Origin: Nicotiana tabacum
Taxonomy: Eukaryota > Streptophyta > Magnoliopsida > Solanales > Solanaceae
Length of the DNA: 64,000 nt
NCBI RefSeq assembly: GCF_000715075.1
Contig: NC_134102.1
Span: forward strand, 44,091,348-44,155,347
Direction: 5' to 3'
Shown: positions 32,961 through 45,174 of the stretch, piece by piece
Position numbering within the stretch: the first letter of the stretch is position 1
Layout of the letters: each line of letters starts with the position of its first letter
Position numbers and translations under genes: made by a program
The notes under the pieces: generated by a model
Databases searched by the model: none
Seen by the model: the letters and a program-made list of their open reading frames with translations, nothing else
What the model was told of the DNA's origin: nothing

Positions 32961-33671
32961 AACTGCAAAACATTAGAAAACTAGCAACTTTAAAGCATGA
33001 AGAAATGGCATGTAGCCCATCTGAAACATACCCGAGCCCCCGGGACACTGTCTGAATATACCAACAAGTTTCATAATATAACACAGACCTTCTCGAGGTC
33101 TCAAATCACAACAAACAACATCAAAACTATGAATCCCCACACTATTCAAGCTTAACAAACTAATGAACTTTCAACTTTTATAACTCACGCCTAATCATAT
33201 CAAATCAACTCGGAATGACCTCAAAATTTTCATGCAAGTCCCAAATGACACAACGGAGCTATACCAACTCCCAAAATTGCAATCCGAGCCCTATATCAAC
33301 AAAGCCAATGCCCGGTCAAACCTATCAATCTTCCAACCTTTCAACCTTCCAACTTTCGCCAAAATGCATCAAATTAATCTACGGACCTCCAAATCCAAAT
33401 TTGGATATATGCCTAAGTGCAAAATCACCATACAAATCTATTGAAATCATCAAAACACCATTCCGGAGTCATCTATACAAAAGTTAAACTCCGATCAACT
33501 CTTACTACTTAAGCTTCTAAAATAAGAATTATTCTTCCAAATCAATCCTGAATCATACATAAACTGAACTCGACCACGCACACATGCCATAGTGTACAAT
33601 ATTAAGCTACTCGAGACCTTAAGACATCGAACGGAATGCTAATTTTCAAAATAACCGGGCGGGTCGTTACA

Positions 33672-34298
33672 GGGATGGGCGTGGTAGGTGGGTTGTTGGG
33701 GTGGTAATTTGGGGTGGGGGCTAATGGGGATGGGGAATAAGGTGGGGAAGAGTGAAAAAGAGTGTTGAAAAATGTTTTTCCTCCTTTTGGTAGGGAAAAT
33801 AGTTTCTTCCAAATGGAGAAAAATGAGTTCATGAGAAAAATATTTTTCGAAAGAATTAAGCCAATCTAACACAGAAAAATTGGAAAATATTTTCCTGAAA
33901 ATATTTTCCTTCATTCCAACACACCCTTAGTCTTACAATTTTCTACTCTTGCAACAAACTCCTCAAAGAAGTCTATATTCAATTCTCAGATAAAGTTTTT
34001 TAAAACAAAATTGTCTATATACAGTGTCCTAGAGAGAGTCCTAATTGCAATTTGTGCATCACTATTATAATTGGTTATAGTGCATCTACAAAATACTCCT
34101 ACAATTTGGATGTTGGAGTAGGTCAGACTTCCAAACCCCTCCTTCCCTCAACTTATTCAACCTACCCAAAGAAAAATAATTTGAAAATAAAAAGAAAGGA
34201 AAAAAGTTGACAAACTGCAATGCATTTTCAATATGTTTGTAATCACAAGCTGGGGTGAAAAACATCTTACATTTAAAATCTTATAACCGCATAATGTT
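33672..34298. other. Spacer between element F and element 4, with a possible MITE half
   Basis: 33690-33932 read on the minus strand begins AGGGTGTGTTGGAATGAAGG with several GGAAAATATTTTCC-like palindromes. That resembles one end of a common plant MITE type (GGGTGTGTTTGGTATGAAGG). The other end is not visible. 33933-34298 is AT-rich with no feature I can support. Confidence 0.35.
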
Positions 34299-35009
34299 TG
34301 TAATGACCGATTGGTCTTTTGAGAATTTACATTTCGTTCAGTGGTTATAGGGAATGAATAGCTTTGTATTATGCATCATGATTTGTGTGTATTGTCGGTT
34401 TTGATTTTCGGGTAATTCGGGATTTTTTTGGAAGAATGATTCTCAACTAGGAAGCTTTAAGTTTGAAGAGTTGACAACTTTTACTTTTGTATATATGACT
34501 CTGGATTGGATTTTTGATGGTTCCTCTAGGTTTGGATGGTGATTTGGGAGTTGTGTGTATGTCCGGATTTGCATTTTGATGTTTCTAGAATGTTTTGGCG
34601 CTAATTGGCAAAAGTTGACCATTTGAAGGTTTGGAATGTTCATAGGTTTGACCGGGAATTTACTTCGATGTTAACGGGTTCGAATTGTAGTTTCGGGAGT
34701 TGGAATAGTTTTTTATGTCATTTGGAACATGGGTGCAAAATTTGAGGCCATTCCGACTTGTTTTGATATGGTTTGGGACGAGTTTTCCAAGTTGAAAGTT
34801 CAAAAGTTCATTAAGTTTGATTTTAGGTGCGATTCGTGGTTTTGATATTATTATGTGTAATTTAAAGCCTTGAGTAGGTCCGCGTTATATTTTGGGACTC
34901 GTTTGCATGTTCAGACAGGGCCCCGAGCGGCTCGGGTGAGTTTTGGCTCGATTTCAGACTATTTCCTCTCATCTTGAATTTGCTGGTTTTTTGATGTCTC
35001 GAATGGCCC

Positions 35010-35330
35010 GTTCTTTGCAATCGCGATGTTGTGGACGTGATTGCGATGTGTAAGCTGAAGCCGTCCTTTTTTCTTCAATAGGTTGGGGACTGGGGCAACG
35101 CGTTCGCGGATCTTGAGTGGTTATACCATTGCATTCGCAGGGGTACATTTTGTGACCGCGTTGATGTGTGGGAGCTGGGGGCTTTATTCATGGTGTCCGC
35201 GAGGTCATTGTCGTGTCCTCGAAAGTTGGCATCACTGTTCATCGTGTTCGCATGGTATGTGCCGCGAACGCGAAGTGTAATCTCTGTGTGCGAACGTGAG
35301 GCTTCTTCTTCATTCGCGAAGGGTATCCCT
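35010..35330. repeat. LTR word array (CGCGTTCGCGGA type) in element 4
   Basis: Words such as TTTGCAATCGCGATG, GTGATTGCGATG, GCGTTCGCGGATC, GCATTCGCAGG, GCCGCGAACGCGAAG, GTGCGAACGTGAGG and ATTCGCGAAGGG. Confidence 0.7.
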
Positions 35331-36560
35331 AGAGCAGATAGATAATACTCTATTTCGGACCTTTGAGTTATTTTATCACATGTTGAGTTGGGGAGCTCGG
35401 ATTTAGGCGATTTTGGAGAGAATTTTCACCACATGGAATGGGTAAGTACTTTTTACTCGGAATCGATTATATTTCATAATTCTATAATCGATTTTGGCAT
35501 TTGATTGATAAATTTAAAAGAGAAATTTAGGGTTTTGTGTCTAAACGTTTGCTAAATTGAACATTTGAGGTTTGAACATCGATTCAGAGTCGGATTTGAG
35601 TAAAATTAGTATGGTTGGACTCGTGTTCGAATTGGTTATCAAAATGTTTGAGTTTTGTTGGGTTACGAGGTGCGAACCCAGGTTGACCTTTTTGTTGTCT
35701 TTCAGTATTTGATTAAAGATTCAACCTTTTTCATTTGAGTTTGTTTTCTATGGAATTATTTGATTATTTTGAGTTGCTTTTGGCTAGTTTCGAGGCGTTC
35801 AGAGGTTGATTCGTGCGGGATGGCATTTCTAGAGTATTGTTTGACTTGATCAGTATTTCATTTGGCTTGTTCGAGGTAAGTAACATATCTAAACTTGGAT
35901 TTTAGAGTAAATATTGCTGAGAACTATGATTTTTGAGATGGGTTGGGAGACACACGTTCTAGGTGATGGGCGCGGGTGCGTGAATCTAGGTATTCATGAT
36001 CCGGTTAGTTTTAAGCTATTATATGCCTTGGTTTGCTATTATGTTTCTTTGATATCATGTTCTCTCCATTTATGTGACTACGTGGGATATTATTCATGCT
36101 AGAAATCATGCCTAGGCTACCTGCTCAATTGTTTGAGATATGATAGGGCTATTGTTTTTCATGTTGAGCTATTTGCCTTAGCCGTAGTTATATGATACAG
36201 TCATGATAGTTACATCCGTATGTTATATCTCTGTCTCTGTGCACTTTTGATATGCTGTCTCACGTGATATTAGTGTACTTGTACGTGACACGAGTTTGAA
36301 TTGTATTTGAGAGATTTTGTATAATTCGTATTATATAACTAGTTTGTGTTTCTGTGAGATGTCTGCATATTGAGACTTGAGCGGATTGATGACTGATGTG
36401 GTCCATAGAGCCGTATTGATATGGATATATGGATCGGGTTGCACGCCGCAATGACTATATTGATATTGAGGTGACGCGTATGCCAGCCCCATATTAGGCT
36501 AAGTTGTACTGATTTGAGGCTACGCGTGCACCAGACCCCACTATTTGGGCTTTGTGATTA

Positions 36561-37271
36561 GGGTTGTTCAAAACCGAACCGAAACCGTTAACCGATGACT
36601 TATTGGCTTAATGGTATCGGATTATCGGGGTAATAGATGGTGAACGGATTGAGATTTTATAATTAACGGCTTAAAGGTTTGGGGTCGGATTACTCAATTT
36701 TCTTATCGAGTAAACCATTAACCCGTTAAGAATTTTTATATTTACACTTTTACCCCTATGAATATAAAGTACTATTGAAAGTAATTTGTTGAATTGTCCG
36801 CTGGCTTTATCCGTAATAGCTGGATTGTCTGGTTTTATGTCCTTTTTACATGCATCTAACAAATTAAAGTTTGATTTTCTAGATTTTTGGTTTTACAATC
36901 TGGATTTCTTGTGAAGACCAAATGTTACTGAAAGTTTGATTGATTCATACGTGTATGGGTAGTCTTGAATATGAACTAGATTGGAACTTAGAAGAAGACT
37001 CTTCAGTTCAAAAATACTGTTAGATCTTAGATGGTATTAAAAATTTGGTATTGATTTGAAACCGTTTGGTATTGATTGAATGATTCTTCACAAAATTTCT
37101 ATTTGATTTAGCTGATAAACCGCCCGATAATCGTTAATGCGATACCAATTCGCCCATTGTCTTATTGGATGGCTAGCGCATTACTACATTTATAATCCGA
37201 TAACCGATAACCGATAAGCCGAACAGTAAAGTGTAATTATCTGTCCGATCCACCCGATAAGCACCCCTATA
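36561..37271. mobile_element. hAT-type MITE
   Basis: Flanked by a perfect 8-bp TSD TGTGATTA (36553-36560 and 37272-37279), the length expected for hAT. Ends are GGGTTGTTCAAAACCGAACC and, inverted, TATAGGGGTGCTTATCGGG, degenerate forms of the common TAGGGGTGTTCAAAACCG terminus. The interior is rich in CGATAACCGATAAGCCG and GGTTTATC-type motifs in both orientations near the ends. 711 bp with no ORF of note. Confidence 0.85.
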
Positions 37272-37410
37272 TGTGATTATGATTAGCATTTGGGTAGGAT
37301 CCGCCCCTCCGGAGTCTGACATGCCAGAAGTGGGCGCATGACTTGTACCACCAATCCTTAGGAGGTTGTATAGAAGTTCAGCTATTTTACCTATTTACAT
37401 TTATTATTTC

Positions 37411-39905
37411 TGTCACGACCCAACTGGAGGGTCATGACTAGCACCCGTGCCATACTTGCCGAGCACCAACATACATTTTATCTAATCTTTCTTATTAACT
37501 TTAAAGGCCGACAATACCAATATAAATGGTAGACATGGATCATGAACATCCAACAATGAAAGATAATGTCATGAACATACGTAACATGGGACGACAAGAC
37601 TGTCAAGAAACTATATATAAGGTACGAGCTACCATGGTGCCATGAAAGACTATACAACAAAAATCAGCCGACAAGGCATTCCAAACCATACATGAGTCGA
37701 CACCTATCTATGAGCCTCTAAAAGAACATAAGTGCTACAACATTGCCGGAACAGGGCCCCGACATACCCATAATGTCTATAACAAAAATGCATACCAAGA
37801 CCACGGCAAGTCCGGAGAAGGGATCTCACCAATAACCGCTGAACTAGACAGCCTACTGTGGTGGGGGAGCTACGTCTACCTGTCTATCAGGACCTGCAGC
37901 ACGACATGCAGCGTCCACAAATAAAAAGGACGTCAGTACGAATAAAGTACTGAGTATGTGAGGCAAGAAAGCATAAGTAAGAACAGTAATGTAAACAGGG
38001 ATAGAGAATATACAACCTGTGACATTTGGGTACCTCTGAGGGCTACTGACATGAAATACATGATACATACATATATATACATAAACTTTTAAAACATACG
38101 CCTTTGTGGGCATCACCATCATCATATCGTACCCGGCCATAATAGGCTCGGTAAAATGTACCCGGCCATCATAGGGCTCGGTAGAATCGTACCCGGCCAC
38201 GTGGAGCTCGGTAAAACCCAACTGATCAGTGGTTGCACAATAGGTGCCGTACCCGGCCGACTATAGCGCGGCTCGGTAGAGTAAAATAGATACATATATA
38301 TGATGCATGCTGGACTCATTGGAATCACATTTTGAACCTTTCGGAGTGACGTAAGGTCGGTATCCTTCGTACATGTTATTAGGATTAACTCTTCATCAAG
38401 AATCTTATAAGAATCAGGAACTACCAACAACATTGATAATATAAGAATAAGAGAAGTAACATCAATATCAATCGTTTCATAAGAAGGGCAGCAATGTAAG
38501 TACTGCTAGCTTCTAAGAGTAGAGTATCTTTGGGAGCTCGTTCATTACATTATGTACAATCGGAGTCGTGCAAAAGAATGAAGGGGATAGCCTCACATAC
38601 CTTTTATATACTGCCCAACCTCAAGCTATGCAAATGTCACGACTCCTTAGTCTACTATAAGACAAATGACACTATCATTATCGTTTAAGCATCGTACCTA
38701 TTATGTATCGACCGCAGCCTATTTTATGATAAAACAGACAACACCTCCCCTATTTATATGACTTCCCACAAGTCAATACAATCACCAAACAGCCCAAACA
38801 ACATCATTAATAATCATATTGAGCCTCCAAAACAGTCCACCAACCAACAACATTACTACCAAGCCTTTCGATATATATATTTCACAAGTTCTAGCTTCAA
38901 CGACTTAGATGCAACTTGGATAATCTTAAATATATATAGAGTAAGAGGTTCCTTACCTTTAAACAGAAAGAACAACTCCAATTTGACCTTAATTTTCCCC
39001 GAAATATCCCTTCAATTCTGCCACAAGAACAAGGAAGCGAAACTAGCAATTAATTCGTGTTTTTCGGCACTAGAATTACTTCAGAAGACTTGAAATCACC
39101 TAGGGTTGATATTAAAAACTTGAAGGTTCATTTACAGAACATAAAACACTTAAAACAACCTCCCACACGAGCTGGAACAACACAAAAATCAGCAACAACA
39201 AGAAGAACAAGAAACTTACTAGCGCCAATTTGTGTTGTTTGCCCTTTGTTTGGGTCTTGGATCACGAGAGAACCTTGAGAGACTGTTTTTAGGGTTATAA
39301 GGTCTGAATATACTGAAAACTAATGACTTAAAAACGGGGTTGAGGTATCTTATATATGTCCATATGTCTTAAACCGCCTTTGTGGGCCCCATAGAGAGCA
39401 GCTTGGCGCACTCTCGCGAAAACGCAAATATCTCTCTATTCCGAGATCGTATCGACGAACGGTTTAATGCGTTGGAAACTAGACTCATAGATCTTCAATT
39501 TGATAGGTAGATCACCCCATAATTCCAAGCACATTGGGAGAAAAATGCAGTAACATTTGACCTAAAGTTTAAGTAAAATTATAAACCTAAGTTGCGACAA
39601 CTTTTATCGACTTTTGTTTCATAACTCGCTTGACTTCAAGACTTATGATGCGGATATTATATGATTCAAATACATTAAAACAAGACCTCTTGGGACAATT
39701 AATCACCTCTAGTGTTACCCGAAAATACGGGTTACAACATCCTTGATTCGTTTAACTTCAAATACTTGTTAACCACTCTTATACACCCTTGTATCGTTTA
39801 AGACCAATAGGATTAACTTATTATCATCTCAAAGATAATCTCTTCTTGGATTTACGTCGACTAACTTACGGCATGATCTATGGTATGCGAATTTGGGTTG
39901 TAACA
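37411..39905 (-). mobile_element. Element 1 3' LTR
   Basis: Plus-strand ends TGTCACGACCC and GGGTTGTAACA. Aligns end to end with 45179-47688. It lacks an 18-bp segment present in the other LTR near 46994-47011. Confidence 0.95.
38125..38285. repeat. Tandem CGTACCCGGCC...GCTCGGTA units in element 1 LTR
   Basis: Three units of about 30 bp, then a fourth after a 40-bp gap, each running from GTACCCGGCC to GCTCGGTA. Repeated at 45893-46053 in the other LTR, and in diverged form at 1-120 and 60185-60240. Confidence 0.88.
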
Positions 39906-39918
39906 CCCTCTCCCCCTT
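39906..39918 (-). other. Element 1 polypurine tract
   Basis: Minus-strand AAGGGGGAGAGGG directly against the 3' LTR boundary. Confidence 0.9.
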
Positions 39919-40167
39919 AGGAACATTCGTCCTCAAATGTAAGGGTTTATGGAGTGTCTAACTCATCGTGGATTCCGACGGAGATTTCCGGCTAAGTTTC
40001 CCCTATAAAATGGACACTAGCCAAACTTGCAAGCAGTTAAACCCAACCTATGGCCTTGCAAGACTATACAAAGCATTATGGATATGTACATTATCTACAT
40101 ATCACAATTTTGTATTTTAAAAAAGAGTATTCACAAGCTATTGCTTACCTCATAGAGCCGTTTCACC

Positions 40168-43100
40168 TTATAATGCGTCCTTCTTTCCCCCGGCATCCTC
40201 GTTATCTTCACTCTGGAATAGGTAAGGGTATTTAGACTTCATCTCCTCTTCTGCTTCCCATGTCATTTCTTCTATATTCTTGTTCCTCCATAATACTTTC
40301 ACGGAAGCTACATCCTTTGTTCTCAGCTTGCGGACTTGTCGATCTAATATAGCCACTGGCACTTCATCATATGATAGATCCTTTGTAACTTGTACATCTT
40401 TGATAGGGACGACCCGAGAAGGGTCTCCAATACATTTCCTCAACATAGATACATGGAATACCGGGTGGACAAATTCCAATTCAGATGGCAATTCTAACTC
40501 GTAAGCAACCTGTCCAATTCGTCGAAGAATTTTGTACGGCCCAATATACCGCGGACTCAACTTACCCTTCTTCTCAAAATGCATAACACCCTTCATCAGC
40601 GAGATCTTCAGGAAAACCCAATCACCAACCTCAAATTCCAGATCATGACGTCGGACGTCGGAATAAGACTTTTGCCTGCTTTGTGCCGTCCTCAGTCGCT
40701 CTTGTATCACTTTCACCTTCTCAATGGCTTGGTGAATCAAATCTGGCCCATATAATTCTGTCTCACCGACTTCGAACCATCCAACTGGTGATCTACATCT
40801 CCTCCCGTACAGTGCCTCATACGGGGCCATTTTAATACTGGAATGGTAGCTATTATTGTAGGAAAATTCTATAAGTGCCAGATGGTCATCCCAATACCCC
40901 TTGAAATCTAGAACACATGCTCGTAGCATATCTTCAAGCGTCTGGATGGTACGTTCAGCCTGTCCGTCAGTCTGCGGATGGAATGCAGTGCTGAGATTTA
41001 CTTGTGTGCCTAAACCCTTCTGAAAAGACCTCCAAAAGTTAGCCGTAAATTGAGCTCCTCGGTCTGATATAATAGATACCGGCACACCATGAAGCCTAAC
41101 AATCTCCTTGATATACAACTTCGCATAATCTTCAGCCGTGTAAGTTGTCTTAATTGGCAGAAAATGGGCAGATTTTGTAAGTCGATCAACTATCACCCAG
41201 ATGGAGTCAAACTTATGATAAGAGCGAGGTAATCCAATAATGAAGTCCATATTAATCACCTCCCATTTCCAGGTCGGAATCTCTATATTCTGAATCAATC
41301 CACTAGGTTTCTGATGCTCGATCTTTACTTGTTGACAATTAGGACACTGGGCTACAAATTCTGCAATAGACTTCTTCATGTTATCCCACCAATACTGCTC
41401 CTTAATGTCATGATACATCTTTGTCGAGCCAGGATGGATAGAATATCGGGACTGGTGAATCTCAATCATAATCTTCTCTCGCAACCCTGCCACACTAGGT
41501 ACACATAATCGGCCTTGGTATCTCAGTGTCCTATCTCCTCCGATCTTGAAAGCTGTAATCTTACACTGCTGAATTCCCTCTCTCAATCTTACTAAGGTAG
41601 GATCTTCATATTGCCGTGCTTTTACCTCGGCTACCAAAGATGATTCTGCTGTATTCTGTACAGTAACACCTCCGTCATCAGAGTCCAACAATCTGATTCT
41701 CATATTGGCCAGCTGGTGAAGCTCTTTGGTCAACCCTTGTCTACCTGCCTCAATATGTATTAAGCTTCCCATTGACTTACGGCTGAGAGCATCTGCCACA
41801 ACATTAGCTTTACCGGGATGGTACAATATCTCGACATCGTAGTCTTTCAGTAATTCAAGCCACCTACGCTGCTTCAAATTCAAATCCTTCTGCTTGAAGA
41901 TGTATTGTAAACTCTTATGATCTGTGTAGATGTCAACATGGACGTCGTATAAGTAGTGCCGCCATATCTTCAAAGCATATATTACTGCAGCCAATTCCAA
42001 ATCATGAGTCGGGTAATTCATTTCATGCTTCTTCAATTGTCTTGATGCATAAGCAATCACCTTCCCACGTTGCATCAATACGCACCCCAAACCTATACCT
42101 GAGGCATCACAATATACCACATAACCTTTTGTTCCTTCTGAGAGAGTGAGCACTGGCGCAGATGTCAATCGATTCTTTAGCTCCTGAAAACTATGTTCAC
42201 AAGCATCAGACCACTGGAACTTGGTAGCTTTCTGTGTTAACTTAGTCAATGGTGCTGATATAGAGGAAAACCCTTCTACAAACCGCCTAAAATATCCTGC
42301 TAGCCCCAGGAAGCTACGGACTTCTAACGGTGTTGTAGGTCTCGGCCAATTCTTCACTGCATCGATCTTCTGAGTGTCGACACTAATACCCTCATCAGAT
42401 ATCACATGGCCTAGGAATGCTACTAAGTTCAGCCAGAATTCACATTTAGACAGCTTAGCATATAACTTATGATCCTGAAGGGTCTGTAATACTATCCGCA
42501 AGTGGCCTGCATGTTCCGCCTCCGAACGAGAATACACCAGAATGTCATCAATGAATACGATCACGAACACATCAAGATAGGGCCTGAATACACTATTCAT
42601 GAGATCCATAAAAGCTGCTGGGGCATTTGTTAGCCCGAACGACATCACCAAGAACTCAAAATGCCCATATCTTGTCCGGAAGGCCGTCTTTGGAATATCC
42701 TTCTCCTTAACCCTCATCTGATGATACCCTGAACGTAAGTCAATCTTGGAGAAATACTTGGCACCCTGGAGTTGGTCAAACAGGTCATCAATTCTTGGAA
42801 GTGGATACTTGTTCTTTATTGTAAACTTATTCAACTGTCGATAATCGATACACATCCTTAATGACCCATCTTTCTTTCGCACGAACAAGACTGGCGCACC
42901 CCAAGGTGAAGTGCTAGGCCTAATGAAACCCTTATCCAGCAAGTCTTTCAACTGTGCCTTCAACTCTCGCAACTCTGCCGGGGCCATCCTATATGGAGGG
43001 ATAGAGATCGGTTGAGTGTCAGGCAATGCATCAATGCTAAACTCAATCTCCCTTTCAGGAGGAAGGCCTGGGAGTTCATCTGGGAAAAAATCTGGAAATT

Positions 43101-43329
43101 CATTGACCACGGGGATTAATTGTAGAGTAGGCGGCTTCGCCTCCGCATCCCTAACGCGAACAAGATGATAAATATAACCTTTTGAGATCATCTTCCTTGC
43201 CTTAAGATAGGAAATAAACCTACCTTTCGGCGTAGCAATGTTCCCCTTCCATTCAATGGCGGGTTCACAAGGAAACTGAAACCTAACCATCTTCGTACGA
43301 CAGTCAACATTTGTATAGCATGAGGCCAA
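40168..43329 (-). CDS. Element 1 pol: RT, RNase H, integrase, chromodomain (after an in-frame TAG)
   Basis: 1053 codons open after the TAG at 43330-43332, in the same frame as gag. The first ATG after the TAG is only formal; the natural product is a continuous gag-pol. Approximate residues: RT 100-330 with [18 protein letters not shown] and FIDDIL (259-264); RNase H 400-520 with [10 protein letters not shown] and TDHKSL; integrase zinc finger H..H..CPNC (625-665); integrase core D (MDFIIGLP, 695), D (SDRG, 756), E (QAERTI, 792); GPY near 930; C-terminal chromodomain-like segment 990-1040 ([30 protein letters not shown]). All catalytic residues are present and I see no internal stop. It ends 250 bp before the polypurine tract. 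Only the upstream TAG blocks normal expression. Confidence 0.95.
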   Translation of the reverse strand: MASCYTNVDCRTKMVRFQFPCEPAIEWKGNIATPKGRFISYLKARKMISKGYIYHLVRVRDAEAKPPTLQLIPVVNEFPDFFPDELPGLPPEREIEFSIDALPDTQPISIPPYRMAPAELRELKAQLKDLLDKGFIRPSTSPWGAPVLFVRKKDGSLRMCIDYRQLNKFTIKNKYPLPRIDDLFDQLQGAKYFSKIDLRSGYHQMRVKEKDIPKTAFRTRYGHFEFLVMSFGLTNAPAAFMDLMNSVFRPYLDVFVIVFIDDILVYSRSEAEHAGHLRIVLQTLQDHKLYAKLSKCEFWLNLVAFLGHVISDEGISVDTQKIDAVKNWPRPTTPLEVRSFLGLAGYFRRFVEGFSSISAPLTKLTQKATKFQWSDACEHSFQELKNRLTSAPVLTLSEGTKGYVVYCDASGIGLGCVLMQRGKVIAYASRQLKKHEMNYPTHDLELAAVIYALKIWRHYLYDVHVDIYTDHKSLQYIFKQKDLNLKQRRWLELLKDYDVEILYHPGKANVVADALSRKSMGSLIHIEAGRQGLTKELHQLANMRIRLLDSDDGGVTVQNTAESSLVAEVKARQYEDPTLVRLREGIQQCKITAFKIGGDRTLRYQGRLCVPSVAGLREKIMIEIHQSRYSIHPGSTKMYHDIKEQYWWDNMKKSIAEFVAQCPNCQQVKIEHQKPSGLIQNIEIPTWKWEVINMDFIIGLPRSYHKFDSIWVIVDRLTKSAHFLPIKTTYTAEDYAKLYIKEIVRLHGVPVSIISDRGAQFTANFWRSFQKGLGTQVNLSTAFHPQTDGQAERTIQTLEDMLRACVLDFKGYWDDHLALIEFSYNNSYHSSIKMAPYEALYGRRCRSPVGWFEVGETELYGPDLIHQAIEKVKVIQERLRTAQSRQKSYSDVRRHDLEFEVGDWVFLKISLMKGVMHFEKKGKLSPRYIGPYKILRRIGQVAYELELPSELEFVHPVFHVSMLRKCIGDPSRVVPIKDVQVTKDLSYDEVPVAILDRQVRKLRTKDVASVKVLWRNKNIEEMTWEAEEEMKSKYPYLFQSEDNEDAGGKKDAL

Positions 43330-43332
43330 CTA
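43330..43332 (-). other. In-frame TAG at the protease/RT boundary of element 1
   Basis: Minus-strand context ATGGACTAGTTGGCC. The frame is identical on both sides and the protein reads VIMGMD, stop, LASCY. No CARYYA-type readthrough context follows it. Confidence 0.97.
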
Positions 43333-44973
43333 GTCCATTCCCATTATCACATCGAAATCAACCATTTCTAACTCAAATAAATTTGCCGAGGTTTGACGAC
43401 TACAAATCATCACAGTGCAACCTTTATATACCCTTCTAGCAATCATAGAATCTCCTATCGGAGTGGATACCGCAAGTGGTTTACTTATCAATTCAGGTTC
43501 AATGCCAAACTTATTAGCCACAAAGGGTGTAACATATGATAAGGTAGATCCTGGATCAATTAGCGCATATACATCATAAGAAAACACAGACAATATACCT
43601 GTAACAACATCCGGAGACGACTCGAGATCTTGTCGACCTACTAGAGCATAGGTTCGATTTTGAGCACCACTCGAACTCGGCACTGAACCTCTACCTCTAC
43701 CACGACCTGTCGACTGTTGAAAACCTTGTGCTGGAGGTCGAACTGATGAGGAAGAACCAGACACAGATCCAGTCGGCTGAGCCATACCACCACCTCCTCT
43801 ATTAGGACAATCCCGCATCATATTGCCAGGCTGTCCGCAAGAATAGCATGCATCGGAACCTCGATGGCACAGTCCAAAGTGGGCCTTGCCGCACTGATCA
43901 CAACGAGGTGTTGGGGGTCTCGTCTGACTAGTATCTCTATGAAATTGTGAGCCTGATGCCCTCGAACTCTGACCTGAACCAGAATAGGTAAATCGATCAT
44001 ACCGAGGCCTCTGAAACTGTGGAGGAGCACTAGCTACAGGTGGCGCCGAACTCCTCGAAGATTGGGGCCTGATACTGCCTCTGAACTCATCAGAATACCC
44101 TGCAAATCTTGCCCTCTTATGCTGGCCCCTATCCTGCTCCCTATCTGCCCTTTGCTGGTGCTTACGATCCTCTAGGGTCTGGGCATAAGCCTGAATACGG
44201 GAAATATCCATGCCCTCTACCAAGGAGGCTGTTGTGCACTCACTTATCAGATGTGGTCCCAACCCGTTCGCGAACAGATGCACCCTATAACTCATCTCGG
44301 ACACCATATGGGGAGCATACCTTGCTAAAGAATCAAACTGTATACTATACTCTCGTACACTCATATTACCCTGTCGAAGGTTCAAGAACTTATCAGCTCT
44401 AGCTCGTCGTATCTCAACTGGCAAGTAGTGATGAAGAAAGGCCTCAGAAAATTCCTTCCACACGGCTGGAGGAGCGTTCGGACCCCTAGATCTCTCCCAA
44501 CTATCATACCAGAAAACCGCTAAATCCCGTAACCGATAAGAAGCCAACTCTACTGCCTCCGTATCACTAGCATGCATAACCCGCAATGTACGATGAACCT
44601 GATCAATAAATGTTTGTGGGTCCTCCTTGGGGTCTGATCCGGTAAACACTGGAGGGTCTAGATTAATAAAATCACGAACTCTCGCACTAACCGGTTTATC
44701 AGCAGCACCGGTATTCTGCCTCTGAGCCTGAGCAGCTACCAAGCTAGTCAACAATTGCACCGCACTGCACATATCATGGTCTGTAGTGCTAGACGGAGGA
44801 ACTGGATGTACTGGGTGCCTCCTAATATCCTCTGGAGGAGACAGAGAGGTATGAGACGGCATCTCACTCTGAGCCTCACATTGGCCTGCTCTGGCTGGAG
44901 GCACCTGAATGTTACCCTCTCCCACAGCTGTATCAAGCCGTTTACTAATTGCTTGCTTCCTAGTCGAAGGCAT
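43330..44973 (-). CDS. Element 1 gag and protease, ending at the premature TAG
   Basis: 547 codons from ATG 44973 (MPSTRKQAISKRLDT). Gag domain about residues 125-290 (DSWERSRGPNAPPAVWKEF, LRQGNMSVREYSIQFDSLA). Then an Arg/Ser/Gly-rich region with CDQCGKAHFGLC and a zinc knuckle CYSCGQPGNMMRDC at about 376-390. The knuckle's usual His is Asn (codon AAT), so the CCHC site is lost. Protease near 470 with IDPGSTLSYVTP, then GDSMIARRVY and VIMGMD. The TAG follows at the position where element 2 has Trp (GMDWL). About 185 bp separate the start from the PBS. With both defects this copy probably cannot move by itself unless the TAG is read through. Confidence 0.93.
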   Translation of the reverse strand: MPSTRKQAISKRLDTAVGEGNIQVPPARAGQCEAQSEMPSHTSLSPPEDIRRHPVHPVPPSSTTDHDMCSAVQLLTSLVAAQAQRQNTGAADKPVSARVRDFINLDPPVFTGSDPKEDPQTFIDQVHRTLRVMHASDTEAVELASYRLRDLAVFWYDSWERSRGPNAPPAVWKEFSEAFLHHYLPVEIRRARADKFLNLRQGNMSVREYSIQFDSLARYAPHMVSEMSYRVHLFANGLGPHLISECTTASLVEGMDISRIQAYAQTLEDRKHQQRADREQDRGQHKRARFAGYSDEFRGSIRPQSSRSSAPPVASAPPQFQRPRYDRFTYSGSGQSSRASGSQFHRDTSQTRPPTPRCDQCGKAHFGLCHRGSDACYSCGQPGNMMRDCPNRGGGGMAQPTGSVSGSSSSVRPPAQGFQQSTGRGRGRGSVPSSSGAQNRTYALVGRQDLESSPDVVTGILSVFSYDVYALIDPGSTLSYVTPFVANKFGIEPELISKPLAVSTPIGDSMIARRVYKGCTVMICSRQTSANLFELEMVDFDVIMGMD

Positions 44974-45162
44974 CGCTGAAAGAAAACAAGGTGAATATTA
45001 GATATGAACACTTACTACTCAACTCTACGCATGATCTAGATTCAGGAAGAAGGTAACAACCCTAGATGTCACGTAGCCTCCTGATTATAAATGTGGCGCG
45101 CTACATATCCATAATCAAAACTCTACTACACACGGCTCATAGACATCCCCTAGGACAGACTT

Positions 45163-45174
45163 GCTCTGATACCA
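45163..45174 (-). other. Element 1 primer-binding site
   Basis: Minus-strand TGGTATCAGAGC, a perfect initiator tRNA-Met complement, four bases from the LTR. Confidence 0.95.

Larger units (their letters stand above)
25397..33671 (-). mobile_element. Element F 5' LTR, split by a CACTA transposon
   Basis: Plus-strand ends TGTCACGACCC (25397) and GGGTCGTTACA (33671) are the undecayed forms of the shared gypsy termini. Removing the CACTA element (26287-30751 plus one ATA) rejoins LTR sequence colinear with element 3's LTR. An example is CATGGACATGATCAATGAAC in element 3 against the same text near 30777. The restored LTR is about 3.8 kb. The element is truncated (interior ends at 20450, no second LTR here). 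It contains diverged ATCACTCCGC-type units around 31080-31230, repeats of GTGAGATGCCACCCTTATGC at 31248-31310, and a word array at 32635-32960. Confidence 0.85.

Noticed and set aside
37853..38433. Paired ORFs of 122 and 103 aa repeated at 45621-46201
   Set aside because: They recur because they lie in the two LTRs of element 1. No domain, and they overlap the CCGGCC repeats.
43330..43332. Programmed UAG readthrough as an established feature of element 1
   Set aside because: No CARYYA-type context follows and related elements have Trp, so I report the TAG as a probable mutation, open to testing.
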